DNA of 32,595 nt from Bondarzewia mesenterica (taxonomy: Eukaryota > Basidiomycota > Agaricomycetes > Russulales > Bondarzewiaceae), in the NCBI GenBank assembly GCA_004802705.1, contig SGPL01000376.1:1-32595 (forward strand), given 5' to 3'. The notes under the pieces were generated by a model. It was not told the origin of the DNA, searched no databases, and saw nothing but the letters and a program-made list of their open reading frames with translations. A program made the position numbers and the translations under genes. This document shows positions 21,656-32,595 of this stretch, piece after piece; position 1 is the first letter of the stretch, and every line of letters begins with the position of its first letter.

Positions 21656-24461
21656 ATGGCACCAGCTCACGGACGCGCTCAGAACGCCCTCACCGACACA
21701 CGCGATTCTGCACCTAACCATGGCCTCTTTTTGGAGCCCATGATGGGCACCCCCCTCGCTATCTACATCCAAAAGGATGTTGAGGATCGGGACACCATTG
21801 TTGATCTGATTGTGGTACGTATTCGCTCTTTCACGCTGCGCGTTTCGCGAAAGGTTGTGTGGCCAGGCTAGGCGGAGTAACCTTGGAGGTATGCAAAGGA
21901 CGAAGTTAATATACATTTGGGAGCTGAAAGAGTATCTCGTGCGTTTGGCCACGCGTCGAAGTTTGCTGGAATGCTCTCCGTGTCGAAGGCGTTCGTCCTT
22001 TCCATGATAACTCTGACTTCTTGAATTAACAGCAAAATGGGGGTGTCGTATCACAAGGATATAGCGGCGTTCCTTATATTCTCGGTATGTTGTAATTTTT
22101 TGGAATAGTTCTGCGCAGCACTATAGACATGCTCGTTAATACGCCACCCTGGCCCCTTTTCAGTTAACCCGCATAAGGAGTCGGGTCAAAATCTGTATCG
22201 TCAATACGCTGGCAAGAAGACGAAGATTGTCCTCGATGCTCGGTGGGTACATGAATGTGTCAGAGCAGGGGCATTACAAACCTTCCAAACCAACTGGGCG
22301 GGGTGCAAGGTCACTGGAACCGAAGAGTAAGTCATACAGTTGTCTGAGGTCGAGGAAGAGGTCGTTTATCGCCACGACGCAGGGTTGTGCGTCCACCGCC
22401 ACCACCTCAACTGCCTCAACCGCCAGTGGAACAACAGACTGTCCTTCAACCTGGTCCCCCTCGAGCGCTGCCGCAAGCGACGCCCAACGCCCCAGGCATC
22501 CCTCAGCAAATACCAGGTACAGATGTCTTCCAAGCGCAGATCCCGCACGGTATGCCTTCGGTCGCACCTCCTGACGGGATGCCGCCGTCCGACGCGCCAT
22601 TCCCGTACCCGCCATACCCGCCACAATTGCATGCTGCGCCCCGTGCTTTGCACACGCCAACGGCAGCACCGCCACAGTCATGGCAAGCAGCGAACGGCAT
22701 TGCGCCTGAGCAGACGCAGACACACATTGCACCTCAGGCTGCCGCACAGATGATGCCTCGCGGACCGTACCGTGAGCCGCCATGGGACGGCGCGTATCCT
22801 CAAGCTCCCCCTCCCCCTCCGAACGCTATGGTTGGTGGCCCGCCAGCCCAGTACGATTATCGTGGATTCAGAGAAGAACAGCCTCAGTGGGTCGGTGGAT
22901 CGAATGATTACTATGACCAATCGGTAAGAAGGTTTGGCGGCTGCTCACGCCTTCGTCGCGTTAATGTGGTGTTATGATTCAAGGTGCCGTATGAACAGAA
23001 TTATGACCAGTCGTACATGAATGAGGGCGGACCGTCGAACCAGCCATCTGAAACTGTTACGGAGGAAATCCCTCGAGGAAGGAGGCGGACTAGGGCTCAG
23101 GTAAATTGTTATTTCGGACAGCTTCTTTTGCTTGTGTTCTTGCCTTGACAAAGTTGTATCTAGCCTGCACCTGCACCTCCTGCCTCCACTTTAGTTATGA
23201 ATCAGCGCAATCCGCAGGCACGCTCGCCAACGCCTCCGAGTCGTGTCATCAAGAGCACATACGGAGGGAACCTATTCACTGCAGACGATGTGCTGTACCT
23301 CAAAAAGTATATTGACTATTGTCAGGAACAGGGGCAAGTGCTCAGGTGATTATCGATTGTCTTCGGGACCGACGATATACAGTTACTCATTTTCCTTATT
23401 TCCTCAGTTTACGTGAGATATGCGAGCGAGTCGCCGTCAAAGTAAGTGTACCACGCGGTAAACCATGAGAATTGCACGACTTAACTCCACGTTTATAGGC
23501 TCCTCACCACACGTATGAATATCTCTTACTCGTTTCATCTGACTTTCTGACGATTGTCTAGTTTCTACTCGTGGCGACGGTACTGTAACAAGCACCAAAT
23601 CCGTCTGGGTGGCTATGCTATGAACATGAATAGGATGACCGGTGAAGATGGTGACGATGGGGTAAATGACGAACAACGGGTTTTGGCTGGTCCCGGTCCC
23701 GGTGCCATCTCCGCAGCGAAAGCGCGGGTGATGGCAGACGGACAAGTACAGCGAACACGTTCGCCGACACCGCCAAGGGCTTTGTACAGAAGCACAACTG
23801 GAAAGGGCGTGGCGTTCACCGATGAAGATGTTACGTTTTTAATTCGTTTATTGGAGTACAGAAAGTGAGATGGATCCTATGAGTTCCTGACGCGCTCATC
23901 ATGCTGACCGATTTCCGTTACTCTCGCTTCATCTTGAACCCAGGTCGCAAGGCAAGTTAGACATGGTAACATTCTGGAAGGAAATGGCAACAAAGGTGAG
24001 CGGCATTATTTCATTTCATTCTGGAAATTGGCTGAGCTTGTGGTGTTAACATAGGCACCTCATCACTCTCGGGCATCTTGGATGAAGTTTTACCGAAGGC
24101 ACAAACACGAGCTGAACCACACAGAACAGGACGAGCCGCTCCCTCAGCCTCCCGAGAAGAAGATGCGCTACAGCTGGGCAGATGATATTTTGCTTGCGAA
24201 ATACTTTTACAGCAAGCCCGAGGGGACTTCGGATAAGATATTTCAGGCATTTGGTCGCTTGGTGAGTGTGGACGCTTGATGTTCATCTTCAGGATTAGAA
24301 GTGCTGTGCTGAATGAAACCCGTTTTTATTGCCAGCATCCGCACCATCCATGGAAGGGTTGGCAGGAACATCATCGTATCCACAAAGCCAAGATAGATCA
24401 TCTGATCAGTCGGCTCGCGAACGGAGAAGTTATCGAAGACACGGAGGCTGGGGGGGAGTAG
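21656..24461 (+). CDS. RAP1: Rap1-like telomere protein: BRCT plus three Myb-like repeats
   Basis: Twelve exons give 649 residues without interruption: 21656-21814, 22033-22084, 22164-22326, 22383-22923, 22984-23100, 23164-23345, 23408-23441, 23499-23512, 23562-23864, 23944-23995, 24055-24261 and 24336-24461. Residues ~25-110 form a BRCT domain (PLAIYIQKDVEDRDTIVDLI, QNGGVVSQGYSGVPYILV, IVLDARWVHECVRAG). A Pro/Gln-rich linker of about 200 residues follows. Myb-like repeat 1 (~379-440) runs from NLFTADDVLYLKKYIDYC to APHHTFYSWRRYCNKH. Repeat 2 (~503-560) runs from VAFTDEDVTFLIRLLEYRK to APHHSRASWMKFYRRH. Repeat 3 (~576-630) runs from YSWADDILLAKYFY to HPHHPWKGWQEHHRIH. BRCT followed by Rap1-type Myb is the signature of Rap1, which binds telomeric complexes and limits end fusion and length. 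I see no clear C-terminal RCT domain; the protein ends soon after repeat 3. Intron 1 is 218 bases; the rest are 49-79. Confidence 0.87.
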
Positions 24462-25089
24462 GAAATGAGTGCGGGTTTTGTGGGGCTAATACTCCAGGTT
24501 GCTAGACTCTTTCTGAAATACGTTTTTCTCGAACCTTCAGTGTATTCATATTCATCTTGACTTGTCGTCCAGTCCTTCCATGTTTTCCCAACTCTAGTTG
24601 TAGCGAATACCAGCTGTTCGTGGTTAGACTCGCTGACGGTTGCGAAGAAGCGATTATATTTGTAGCATGTACGGTGATCGGATGAACAAGTTGGACGGGG
24701 GTGTCATTGCCTTGCATCAGAATGCAGTTGTGGTTCGTGTGAGAGGACCAGTTTCTATTCACGGTATTCCAGAGTAAGATGGCATCTCGAAATTTACGGG
24801 AACTTGAAGGAACTTGATGAGGTCGAGTCGGAGTCGACTGAATCATAATGCGGGATCTACTAGGTTTTCTGATTAGAATCTTATCTGATTGTTCCATGTC
24901 ACAATCTGATAGCGCGCTCATTTGTTCAGTGATACCAACATAAATGCACGATGAATTGCGCACGTTGCAATTGTACAAGATTGTTGAGATCGTTGAGACA
25001 GAGAAGTTGAGAGACGACGCGGTCCAAAGAACTTCACCCGCGAAGGGGGCCGATGAGACATACCTCTTAGGAAAATTTACGGAACGGCG
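24462..25089. other. Intergenic region, no intact gene seen
   Basis: This lies between the Rap1-like stop codon and the first recognisable part of the amidohydrolase pseudogene. Open frames on the minus strand at 24502-25122 show no motif. The part after about 24944 may be the degraded N-terminal cytoplasmic tail of the pseudogene, because its frame runs into the membrane segment at about 25135-25215. Confidence 0.45.
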
Positions 25090-28000
25090 CTCAACCACCA
25101 CGAGTACCCTGTGTATTTGCATTAATGCTCGAATCCGTCGTGTCTTCCGTGCAATCCCCGTATCTATCGTTCTTCTCGGCTGCTGTCTGTGTCTTTTCTT
25201 GTTTCCATCTTTCCGACTTCGTTCCGCTCTCGGAGTTCTGTGCCGGTGTCGCTCTCACCTCATTCTGAATCTGATCCTGCAGAGGATTGAAGGACGATAT
25301 CTGGCCCATTCGACAACCAACGCCCTGGTACATCTCACGCCCTGGTACATCTCCACCGATTTCCCGTATCCTCGAACTCTAGAGTATGATGTGCAGGAGG
25401 GTACATGGCTTCGCCTCGATGTGCATCCGAAGACGGGGGATAGTATCTTCGATATGACTGGTGACATCTACTGTCTTCCTGCGAATGCACGCTCTTCCGC
25501 TCTAGCTGCTAGTGGGAGTCCGAGGCCTTCAGGGCCCGCCCGGTCCTTCTGGGAATACCACACGATTCGGACCCTCACTTCTAGCCCGAGGGGACAGGTT
25601 CGTATACAGGAGCGATGCCGAGTTGGGGTTGGAGAATATTTGGATTCGGGAGTGGGCCGGTTGCGTGCAGGAAGATCTGCATCTGAAGAATGATCAGCAT
25701 GTGCCCGCGGAGTTGCGCCAAGCGCTGGATACCAGGGAAGAAGACGAGGATATGCTGGTCAGAGGTGTCAAGGAGACTATGGAGAGGAAGAAGAGGAGGT
25801 TAATAAGAGCAGGGAGACTAGGAGGTATGTCAGAAGGACAAAATATTCTGAATGTGTCCTGATATCCGTGCAAAGCTCGTCGTGTCACAAATGAAACTTA
25901 TAATTGGCTTTCCAATGCATGCTTTCACCACTCCGGCACTAAGATCATTGCTACCAAATGGTACAAATCAGGTATCGCAGCTGGAGAAGGCTGGGCGTTC
26001 TCTGTACCCCACATCGACGGCAATGGCAAAGAATTCCAGTCGGTGCCGGACCCGGCAGGCGACTTGTGAGTCGAACGTTTCCAGTCGGGAAATCAGTCCG
26101 GAGATATACGCGTCGGGCCTGAGCAGTTCATCTGGAGAGGAGACCATGCTCTGATCTATGCCAAAAATGTTCAAGAGCCCGATGAGATATTCAGATACTC
26201 CAAGGGTTGGCCCCACTGATTTCATTTCGGAGATAACTGATACGAAGTATCAATTGTTGTTACAGACATACGCAAGGGGATCTATGCCATTTTCTCCAAG
26301 AACCTCACCACGAGAAGGACGGAAACGCTTGTGCCTTCCTTCCCCGGTGGTACGAGCAGGCCCCAACTCTCACAGGATGGCAAGACATTGGCATTTGTTC
26401 GTCGTATTCGAGATAAGGAGACTCTAGTGTTGAAGTACGCTTCAGATGTTCCCCATTTGCGAGTTGCATCTGACAGTTCCGTCCAACAGAGATCTCGAAA
26501 CTGGTACCCTTCACGATGCATGGTATGGCCTTACATATGACGCGATTGCCATCTCCGCACAATGGGAATCTATCCTTCATTTACCTTCACGCCTCTAGAC
26601 GACGGCATTATCATCTGGGCTGGAGGAAAACTGCACCTAGTCCCCCTTGACTTGCAACAGACTTGGTGAGCGAGTCGCCCCCGGCACGCCTAGACTCGTA
26701 CCTTTCACTGCTCATATTGAGAAGAGACCCGCAGAGACCCGACGATCCGTGACAGACACACTCAAGCTTGAGATGCAGCGAACACAATGCATATTTGCCT
26801 TTACGGACCTGAAAGTCAATGACGAAGGCACAATGGCGACTTTCCAAGCTGCTGGCGTTACATATGTCCAACGCGTCGGTGAAACCCAATCTCCTGCAGT
26901 CCAGAAGGTTCCTGTTCTGCATCCAAAGGACGCCTATTACTCCCCTACCTTCATCCATGGCGAAGATAATCTCATTCTTCATGCTCGTTGGTCCAACACA
27001 ACTTTACCACTTTCGAGTTCGCCAATTTGACTTCTGGAGTTGCGTACGAGGTGCGTGGGCTGTCGATAGGGCGATACTATTCTCCGATTGTCTGCGAATT
27101 CTCTGGGAGGAGGCGGAAGTTTGCTTTCATCAAGACCGGCGGAGACCGTATGACGGGAAGTGCGGTTGCTACGGCTCACCCTGGCCTTTATGTTGGAGAC
27201 ATCACCTTGCCTTCTCCTGGCTCCACATTGGAATCAATCGTAGTGAAAAAAAATTGGGTTATATTCCATCCGAGGTTCAATATACCCTACAAGAAAAACT
27301 GTGTGCCAAGTTCACCGAGGGAAGTACAAAGCTCCTCGTCTAACAAAAGCAGCGTATTTTCACAGTCGACCTAAGTGCAGGGCCTGACGAATTCGGAGAC
27401 TATAGACATCGCACATTGGCGAGAGGCCGAATGTCCACGGAGATGATCACGTCGACTGAAAAAGGAGGAATTGATTCCTTTGTCGCATTTGTCGAATTCT
27501 TCCACGTCAATTTCGTGTCGACATCAAATTTCGAGCTGGACGAACTAATCTGGATCAAGCCGGGAAATGCTACGAAGGGTACAATAAGGTTAAGTGTGCA
27601 TGGTGGTCACGATCTCGCGTGGAGTGGGAATGGCCAGAGGCTTTTCTGGTTGTATGGTGTGTTAGAACTCGCTGTTATCTGAGTTCCATGAAAGACTAAT
27701 GACCAGGTCAAACCGATTGCAGGTCCGGTTTTGAACTACATCGAAGCAGACAAATTGAGCAGGTGCTCGACTCAGTCTCCTCGAAGCGATCAATCATTTG
27801 AAATTCCCTGCGTCCAGAAGCTGGTGGAGAGTCAGGAGCTCTTCATTGATTTCGTGACTGACATTCAGCGGTTGAAGGAGGAGACTGTATTGCGCAAAAC
27901 TCCTGATAAGCCGCGGAGTTACGAACAGAACCATGCAGATGTCTTGATTATTGCCAATGACACGATCTTGACTATGGAGACAACGGGACGGAACCGCCGT

Positions 28001-29686
28001 CCAATCCGGGGTTGCTCTCGTTACTAGAGGCGGAATGATTGAAGAGATTGTTTTTGACGATTTGGTCATCCCTGACGGGGCTACCGTCATCGACGCTGAG
28101 GAGGGCAAGTTGTCTTGCATTGACGATAAAACTCTAACTTACACTGAATAATGCAGGCTTCGTTATACTCGGGTTTGTCGATGTTCATGCACACTGGGCT
28201 AACCCATGGTTGGCGATATATCCCTCTACCTCTTGGGAGCTTCAAGCATACCTAGCTTATGGTATAACCGCCGTGCACAAGTGCGTCCACCATTTCCCCA
28301 AAATCGGCGATTACTAACTTGCTTCTCAATGCACGATTGATTTTATACTGTAGTCCTAGTGCACAGAACACTCTGACGTTCAACGAGCGAGCTTTCATTG
28401 AAAGCGGCAAGGTGGTCGGATCTCGGGTGTTCCACACGGGAACAATCGTGTACGGTGCTGGTCCAATGGATATACATCAGGATATCGTGGACGATGCTGA
28501 GGCTTACTCGGCGCTTGCCAGGATCAAGGCTGAAGGTGGACCAGCGAGCTTCTCGTATAAGAATTACGAGTTGCCGACGCGGTGCGTACTGAGATAAGTT
28601 ACTACATGGTAAGCCTCATCTTAAGGGATTTGATTCGTAGAGCTTCTCGTCAGAGACTGCTATTAGCTGCGCGGAACTTCAGTATGCTTTACGTTCCGGA
28701 AGCTGTAAGTCATCGTTCATCAATGTCTAGTAGTACTGTGCTTGATGGAGCTTTAGGGCATGTCCTTTGGATTGGGACCTCAAGTATATAATTGATGGTG
28801 TGCATTCAGATCTCTCCGGAGCCGTATCGCTAACGTGCATACACAGGAATGACTGCTATTGAACACAATCTCCTCATCCCTCAATTGTTCGAGGATATCT
28901 TGACTCTTTTCGCTCTCAGCGGAACAAGCGCGACTCCGACTCATATAGTCAATCACGGTGGTGTCTGGGATGAACAATTGGTCTGGGCGACTGAGGACAT
29001 TCCTAACGACCCGAAGTTCGTCGATTTGTCGCCTTCTTTTCTTCACGGTTCCATCATTTTTCTATATCACACAATTCAGACTTCGACGATTCGTACCTCA
29101 CGATATCCTGCAGCGCGTTACGGAATCGATATCAAGACCAATGAACTGTGAGTATCCGGAGGCCTTTCATCTCATTGAAATTTCAGAGGTTGATGGCACG
29201 CCCATACTTAGCATATGCGCTTTTCAATACTTCAGCGTCCATAGCCAAAATGGTGAGGAAAGGTCTCCGCACGCATATTGGCGCACACGGCGGGAACTCC
29301 CTAGGTCTCAACTATCACACTGAGATGTGATTTACCCAAGAGGTTGGTCTTTCGAATTATGATATTCGCCGCCAGTCCTCGCTTCGTTTCATCATCCCAT
29401 CGGTCGCTCAAGCGGTCCTGCAATTTCCATAGGTGCTTCGTGCTGCGACGTCGGATGCGGCTGAGACGCTGGGCCTCCTACCATCCCTTGGTTCTTTGAT
29501 GCCTGGGAAGCTCGCAGATTTCCTCATCTACCCTGGCATTGATCTTCTCGCGGACGACTCGCGCAGGACACGCGAGATTCTGTACGTTGTCAGAGGAGGC
29601 TGAGTCTGGGAGGCTGAGACGATGAGAGAGGAGTGTGTCCTGTCGAAGAGAAGGCCCAGATTCTACCTCCGTTCGATGAAGATTGA
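25090..29686 (+). pseudogene. Beta-propeller (TolB/PD40-like) plus amidohydrolase protein, decayed
   Basis: Fragments in all three forward frames, in order, match a large fungal membrane-anchored protein with a Tricorn/TolB-like propeller and a C-terminal metal-dependent amidohydrolase. The order is: membrane segment (IPVSIVLLGCCLCLFLF); TDFPYPRTLEYDVQEGTWL; LDVHPKTGDSIFDMTGDIYC; SDAELGLENIWIREWAG; GGTSRPQLSQDGKTLAFVRR; ATFQAAGVTYVQRVGET; LSVHGGHDLAWSGNGQRLFW; then amidohydrolase GFVDVHAHW with the HxH metal motif, IEHNLLIPQL, RKGLRTHIGAHGGNS and SLMPGKLADFLIYPG, ending ILPPFDED. Stops include TAG 25582, TGA 26067, 26217 and 26238, TAA 27341, TGA 29328 and 29601, with several frame changes (near 25520, 25590 and 26270 among others). 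Introns are still present (for example 25825-25875 and 28105-28156), so this is an unprocessed pseudogene. Too many lesions exist for sequencing error. A functional paralogue may exist elsewhere. Confidence 0.88.
28105..28156 (+). other. Retained GC-AG intron in the amidohydrolase pseudogene
   Basis: The donor reads gagg|gcaagt and the acceptor atgcag. Removing these 52 bases joins DAEEG to FVILGFVDVHAHW in frame. GCAAGT is the usual form of the minor GC donor class. It shows that the locus kept its introns while decaying. Confidence 0.7.
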
Positions 29687-30276
29687 ACAAAAGTGGTACA
29701 GTTTTCTTGTACCTATGTAAGCATATCTTTGGGACGATGTAGTTTGAGCAATAAATCATATTGGCGGTGAGATTCACACACAAGCACATAGTGTGCGTTA
29801 TCTTTGTTTTGTTCACCGACTAGAAAGTCGAAAGTTCACTTGTCGCTCAAGCTTCATCTCGGTCAAAACAGGTGCGGAGGATCTGGGGGTTTCTAAAAGG
29901 TAAATACTGCAGTACTTGGAAGGGGAACCGACTTGACAAGTATGCACGTATTTTGTTGTCAAGATTGCCTTCATCTCATTCACGCAATCCCCCAACGACA
30001 AACTGCTGGCCAATTCACAGCTGCATTTCATGGTAAGTTATAAAAGTTCACTGCCAACGGCAAGACTCATCTTGCCTTACAAGGGGTTTGATTTTGGATT
30101 CACGATCTTCTCACGCTCTGTGCTACGTACCTGGTTTTCGGCGCCTGAGTGCACATCATCTGGCAATGTGCATTGTTTTGCTGTGGTCCTCAAGCTCAAG
30201 GCTGAAAGTATCATTCTGAAGAGCAATCACGAAAGTCGAAAAATACGAAGAAAAAAGGAAAGAAAGAGAGATATTT
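29687..30276. other. Intergenic region, no gene seen
   Basis: This lies between the end of the amidohydrolase pseudogene and the 3' end of the F-box gene. Open frames here have no motif. The purine-rich stretch at about 30235-30270 reads as a T/C-rich stretch downstream of the F-box stop and may be its 3' UTR. Confidence 0.45.
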
Positions 30277-31877
30277 TCAGCCCGACCCAACGGCCTCGAG
30301 CATTCTGATCTGCTGCACCAATCTCTGCTCCCTCTCCTCCAAAGCCCGCTGTTCTGAATTCAACGCCTCCTCCTTCTCACGCACCTCCCACTCCCTCTTC
30401 ATCAATGCTTTCTCTCTCTCCAACAGGAGCTTCTCAAGATCTTTCAGCGTCAGCCAGCCATACCTGTAATTCCGCACCCAGGTCGCATTGGGAAGGGAGA
30501 TGCTTTCGAGGGAGGCACAGGCCTTATTCCAGATTGATGGTAGGGAGCATGTCGTGATGTGGTCGTGAAGCGCGTCGTGTTTGTTTTTAGAGAGCAGCAC
30601 GAGGGACTTGAGGCACGTAAAGCTAGAAAGTATAGGCGGGAGACCCGCCAAAAATTCCTGGATTCATAAGTCACAGATTAGGTCGCAGATGGTGAGGAAA
30701 GAGAGAGACACCGACGGTAGTAACTGAACCACTGACAGCATGCAATGCCAAAGAATCCAGGGTAGACATAGTGGAAGGAATGACTCGCAGAGCGGCCAGC
30801 ACAGTATCCACTGACTCTGTCAAGTGAGAAATGATCTGCAGTGAACGGACTGGGCCTGTCGAAAAGGATACGATCTTCACTGTCATCGATAACACCTCCT
30901 CATTAAGCTGCCATGGGTGAACCAAGCATAGCTCGATCTCGCGCACGGGACGCCCTGGGACAACGGATGCGAGGATAAGAGGCGAAGCGGAGACGCGGGA
31001 GAGAGCAGGGAGCGAATTTAGGCTGAGACTCGCCCCGGAGGAGTAACGCCCGCAGAATAGGGCGGTACGGAGAGTATGCTGGCCTTCTAGCCAATTGGCA
31101 AATGCAGGATCGAAGTCGCAAGACGCAGTAAGCTTTATCAAGTGAAATGGCGCGCCCCTCAATGCGCGGGCAGTAGACCCGTATAAAAGGTATGTCAAAT
31201 CGGAAAGATTAGGCATGTTATGAAATGCACGGCGGAGTAAGCGGAAGAAGGAATCGAGGAGCGTGTCCGCATTTAGCCAATCCATGTCCCCGATTTCGTA
31301 GATGCATGTGTGGGAGGCAAGATCGGCGTTTGAGGCGAGTGTGCGCAAACACTTTACAGTACGGGAGAGAGACGTCGAGGGGATGTGGCGGTAGAGGATT
31401 CGAGTCGATATGGCATTGAATTTATGCGAGCACGTGGATAGAGAAAATAGGGAAGGTCCATCAGCGTACGCAAAGATGTGATCAAGGATCTCAACGGGAA
31501 GTTGACGATCTAATCTGCCTGTCAATGTGCATACTCATGCCATGTCGAAATAGATTCATGCTCACCAGAAGTGGTGCCGAGTGAGCGCGGTCGGTCACTG
31601 TTAATACCCTGGTACTATTTCGTGAAATCGGTGAGAGACAATAGAAATGTGACGATAGAAACCGCACCTCTATAGTCGATGTTAAAGCCTTCCTCTGCTC
31701 CACGCTCAACTCGCCAGAAGAAACCGATCCAGGCATGTCTGGATTGCATGAGCAATCTGTGTGGGAGACTCCCAGAGAGTTATAGTTGGCACGTTCAAGC
31801 AGGATATCTTCAATTCTATTATCGTATTGCATACTGCCACCAGTTTCATGGATAGGAGTAGGAAGCGACGATAGCAT
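30277..31877 (-). CDS. F-box protein with a C-terminal coiled coil
   Basis: Four exons on the minus strand (31877-31668, 31608-31566, 31518-30716 and 30657-30277) give 478 residues in one frame. Introns are 47-59 bases with GT/AG ends. An F-box lies at about residues 88-130 (LDRQLPVEILDHIFAYADG, then SLFSLSTCSHKFNAIS), expected to bind Skp1 of an SCF ubiquitin ligase. The middle part is Leu-rich in the loose manner of the expanded F-box families of mushroom-forming fungi (PNLSDLTYLLYG, LDSLALHAVSG, FTCLKSLVLLSK) and would recognise a substrate. The last ~55 residues are highly charged, with heptad-like EREKALMKREWEVREKEEAL and EQRALEEREQRL, predicted coiled coil. The N-terminal ~85 residues lack a clear domain. 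The start is the first ATG in frame (31877-31875); an upstream TTG frame extension is not usable. Substrate unknown. Confidence 0.85.
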
Positions 31878-32197
31878 GCCACCAAGCTTAAGCTGAGCTA
31901 TGAAGGACAAGAGTGGACTTGAACGACGATGGAACAGGAGAGCGCCTTAAGAGATGTGGGCTTGAGCAGAATCGTAGGTGGTGAGTAGGTCCTAGCCATA
32001 GCTGTTGTACAGTGTTGCAACCTAAGGACCTAACTGAGTTTGAATTAAAGTAATGGACCGTGAGATGACAGCACCACCAAATATCACACTATGAGGAAAG
32101 CCCCACCAAAATAAATGCGAAAAATCCAGAAAATTCAGGAAATGTATTCAGTGAGGGTTGATGCCTGATGATGCCTGAGGCCTGAGGCCCTGCGTAG
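31878..32197. other. Upstream region of the F-box gene
   Basis: It contains the promoter and leader of the minus-strand F-box gene. A short run of tgatgcctga / ggcctgag repeats lies at about 32158-32190. No gene is seen. Confidence 0.4.
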
Positions 32198-32417
32198 GTG
32201 CAGCTTCGGAATCCGGAGGTCATTGACTTTGTTGACTTGTCAACATATGACCGGCCGGATCTCAGATTATCATGGGATACGTCTAGCTAGAATCAGATAA
32301 GATTCTGTGAAATCATCTATTTACTGATTTTTGAAAGCCTTTGTGCTTAGTGCAGATGTTTGACAAGAAACTCGGAATCACGCACAAGTATCACAAATGA
32401 GGAGTCCGAAGCTGCAC
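32198..32417. mobile_element. Candidate 220-bp MITE
   Basis: The end sequences gtgcagcttcggaatcc (32198-32214) and the reverse complement of 32401-32417 agree at 16 of 17 positions. Both ends are flanked outward by TAG (32195-32197 and 32418-32420), which would be a 3-bp target-site duplication. The interior has no coding capacity. Short non-coding elements with short terminal inverted repeats are typical miniature inverted-repeat transposable elements. The short arms and 3-bp flank make chance possible. Confidence 0.6.
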
Positions 32418-32460
32418 TAGGGTTGTACAGGACCCCCGATAATAGGCGGAGGGGGTTTGA

Positions 32461-32576
32461 GACGGATTTTGGCCAAAAGGCCTTTTAGCTGGTGGACGGA
32501 TTTTAGCCTAAATAGGCCAACATCTGGTGGATGGAGGGCTGAAACATCAAAATTTTCTGCCGAACTGGTGGATAGG
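32461..32576. repeat. Short degenerate direct repeats at the window end
   Basis: CTGGTGGACGG (32489), CTGGTGGATGG (32524) and CTGGTGGATAGG (32565) recur at 35- and 41-base spacing. The gacggatttt motif is also repeated at 32461 and 32495. The array reaches close to the window end and may continue beyond it. Confidence 0.6.
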
Positions 32577-32595
32577 GTATCAAACCTCTATTACA

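Noticed and set aside
21656..24461. Physical link between a telomere protein gene and a telomere-proximal position of the window
   Set aside because: No telomeric repeat tract is present in the window, so a subtelomeric location cannot be supported.

Overview
The window looks like nuclear DNA of a filamentous fungus, most likely a basidiomycete of the Agaricomycetes type. Coding regions are split by many short GT-AG introns (about 47-80 bases), exons can be as short as 14 bases, and gene spacing is compact. The recognisable proteins (Cdc24-type RhoGEF, RhoGAP, Rap1-like telomere protein, GH63 glucosidase, F-box protein) are typical of that group. Protein calls come from recognising family motifs by eye; no database search was run.

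Layout from left to right. Bases 1-3344 form a repeat-bounded segment. A 229-bp arm at the left end (1-229) is repeated in inverted orientation at 3116-3344 with one mismatch, and degenerate direct copies of arm sequence lie at about 2298-2660. The segment carries a broken polo-like kinase fragment (about 500-1370). A RhoGAP gene (4083-8387, +) follows, then a small three-exon gene of unknown function (9476-10212, -). That gene is divergent from a 15-exon GH63 glucosidase-like gene (10480-14643, +). A tRNA-Thr(UGU) gene with a 23-base intron sits at 15434-15529 (-). The CDC24 homologue occupies 16509-19855 (-). After 1.8 kb without a supportable gene comes a Rap1-like gene with one BRCT and three Myb-like repeats (21656-24461, +). 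A decayed beta-propeller/amidohydrolase pseudogene runs from about 25090 to 29686 (+), then an F-box gene (30277-31877, -). A 220-bp MITE-like element and short direct repeats end the window.

How the genes relate. The RhoGAP and the Cdc24-type RhoGEF act in opposite directions on Rho-family GTPases, and Cdc24 on Cdc42 in polarity; they lie about 8 kb apart, which may be chance. The other genes are housekeeping functions with no evident shared pathway.

Two otherwise intact genes need three single-base corrections in total to read through (near 5960, 7619-7623 and 19829-19835). Each is at or near a homopolymer, which points to indel errors in the assembly or young mutations. The amidohydrolase locus is different: it has many stops and shifts and is a real pseudogene. 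The strongest candidate for something undescribed is the inverted-repeat segment at the left end with its captured kinase fragment.
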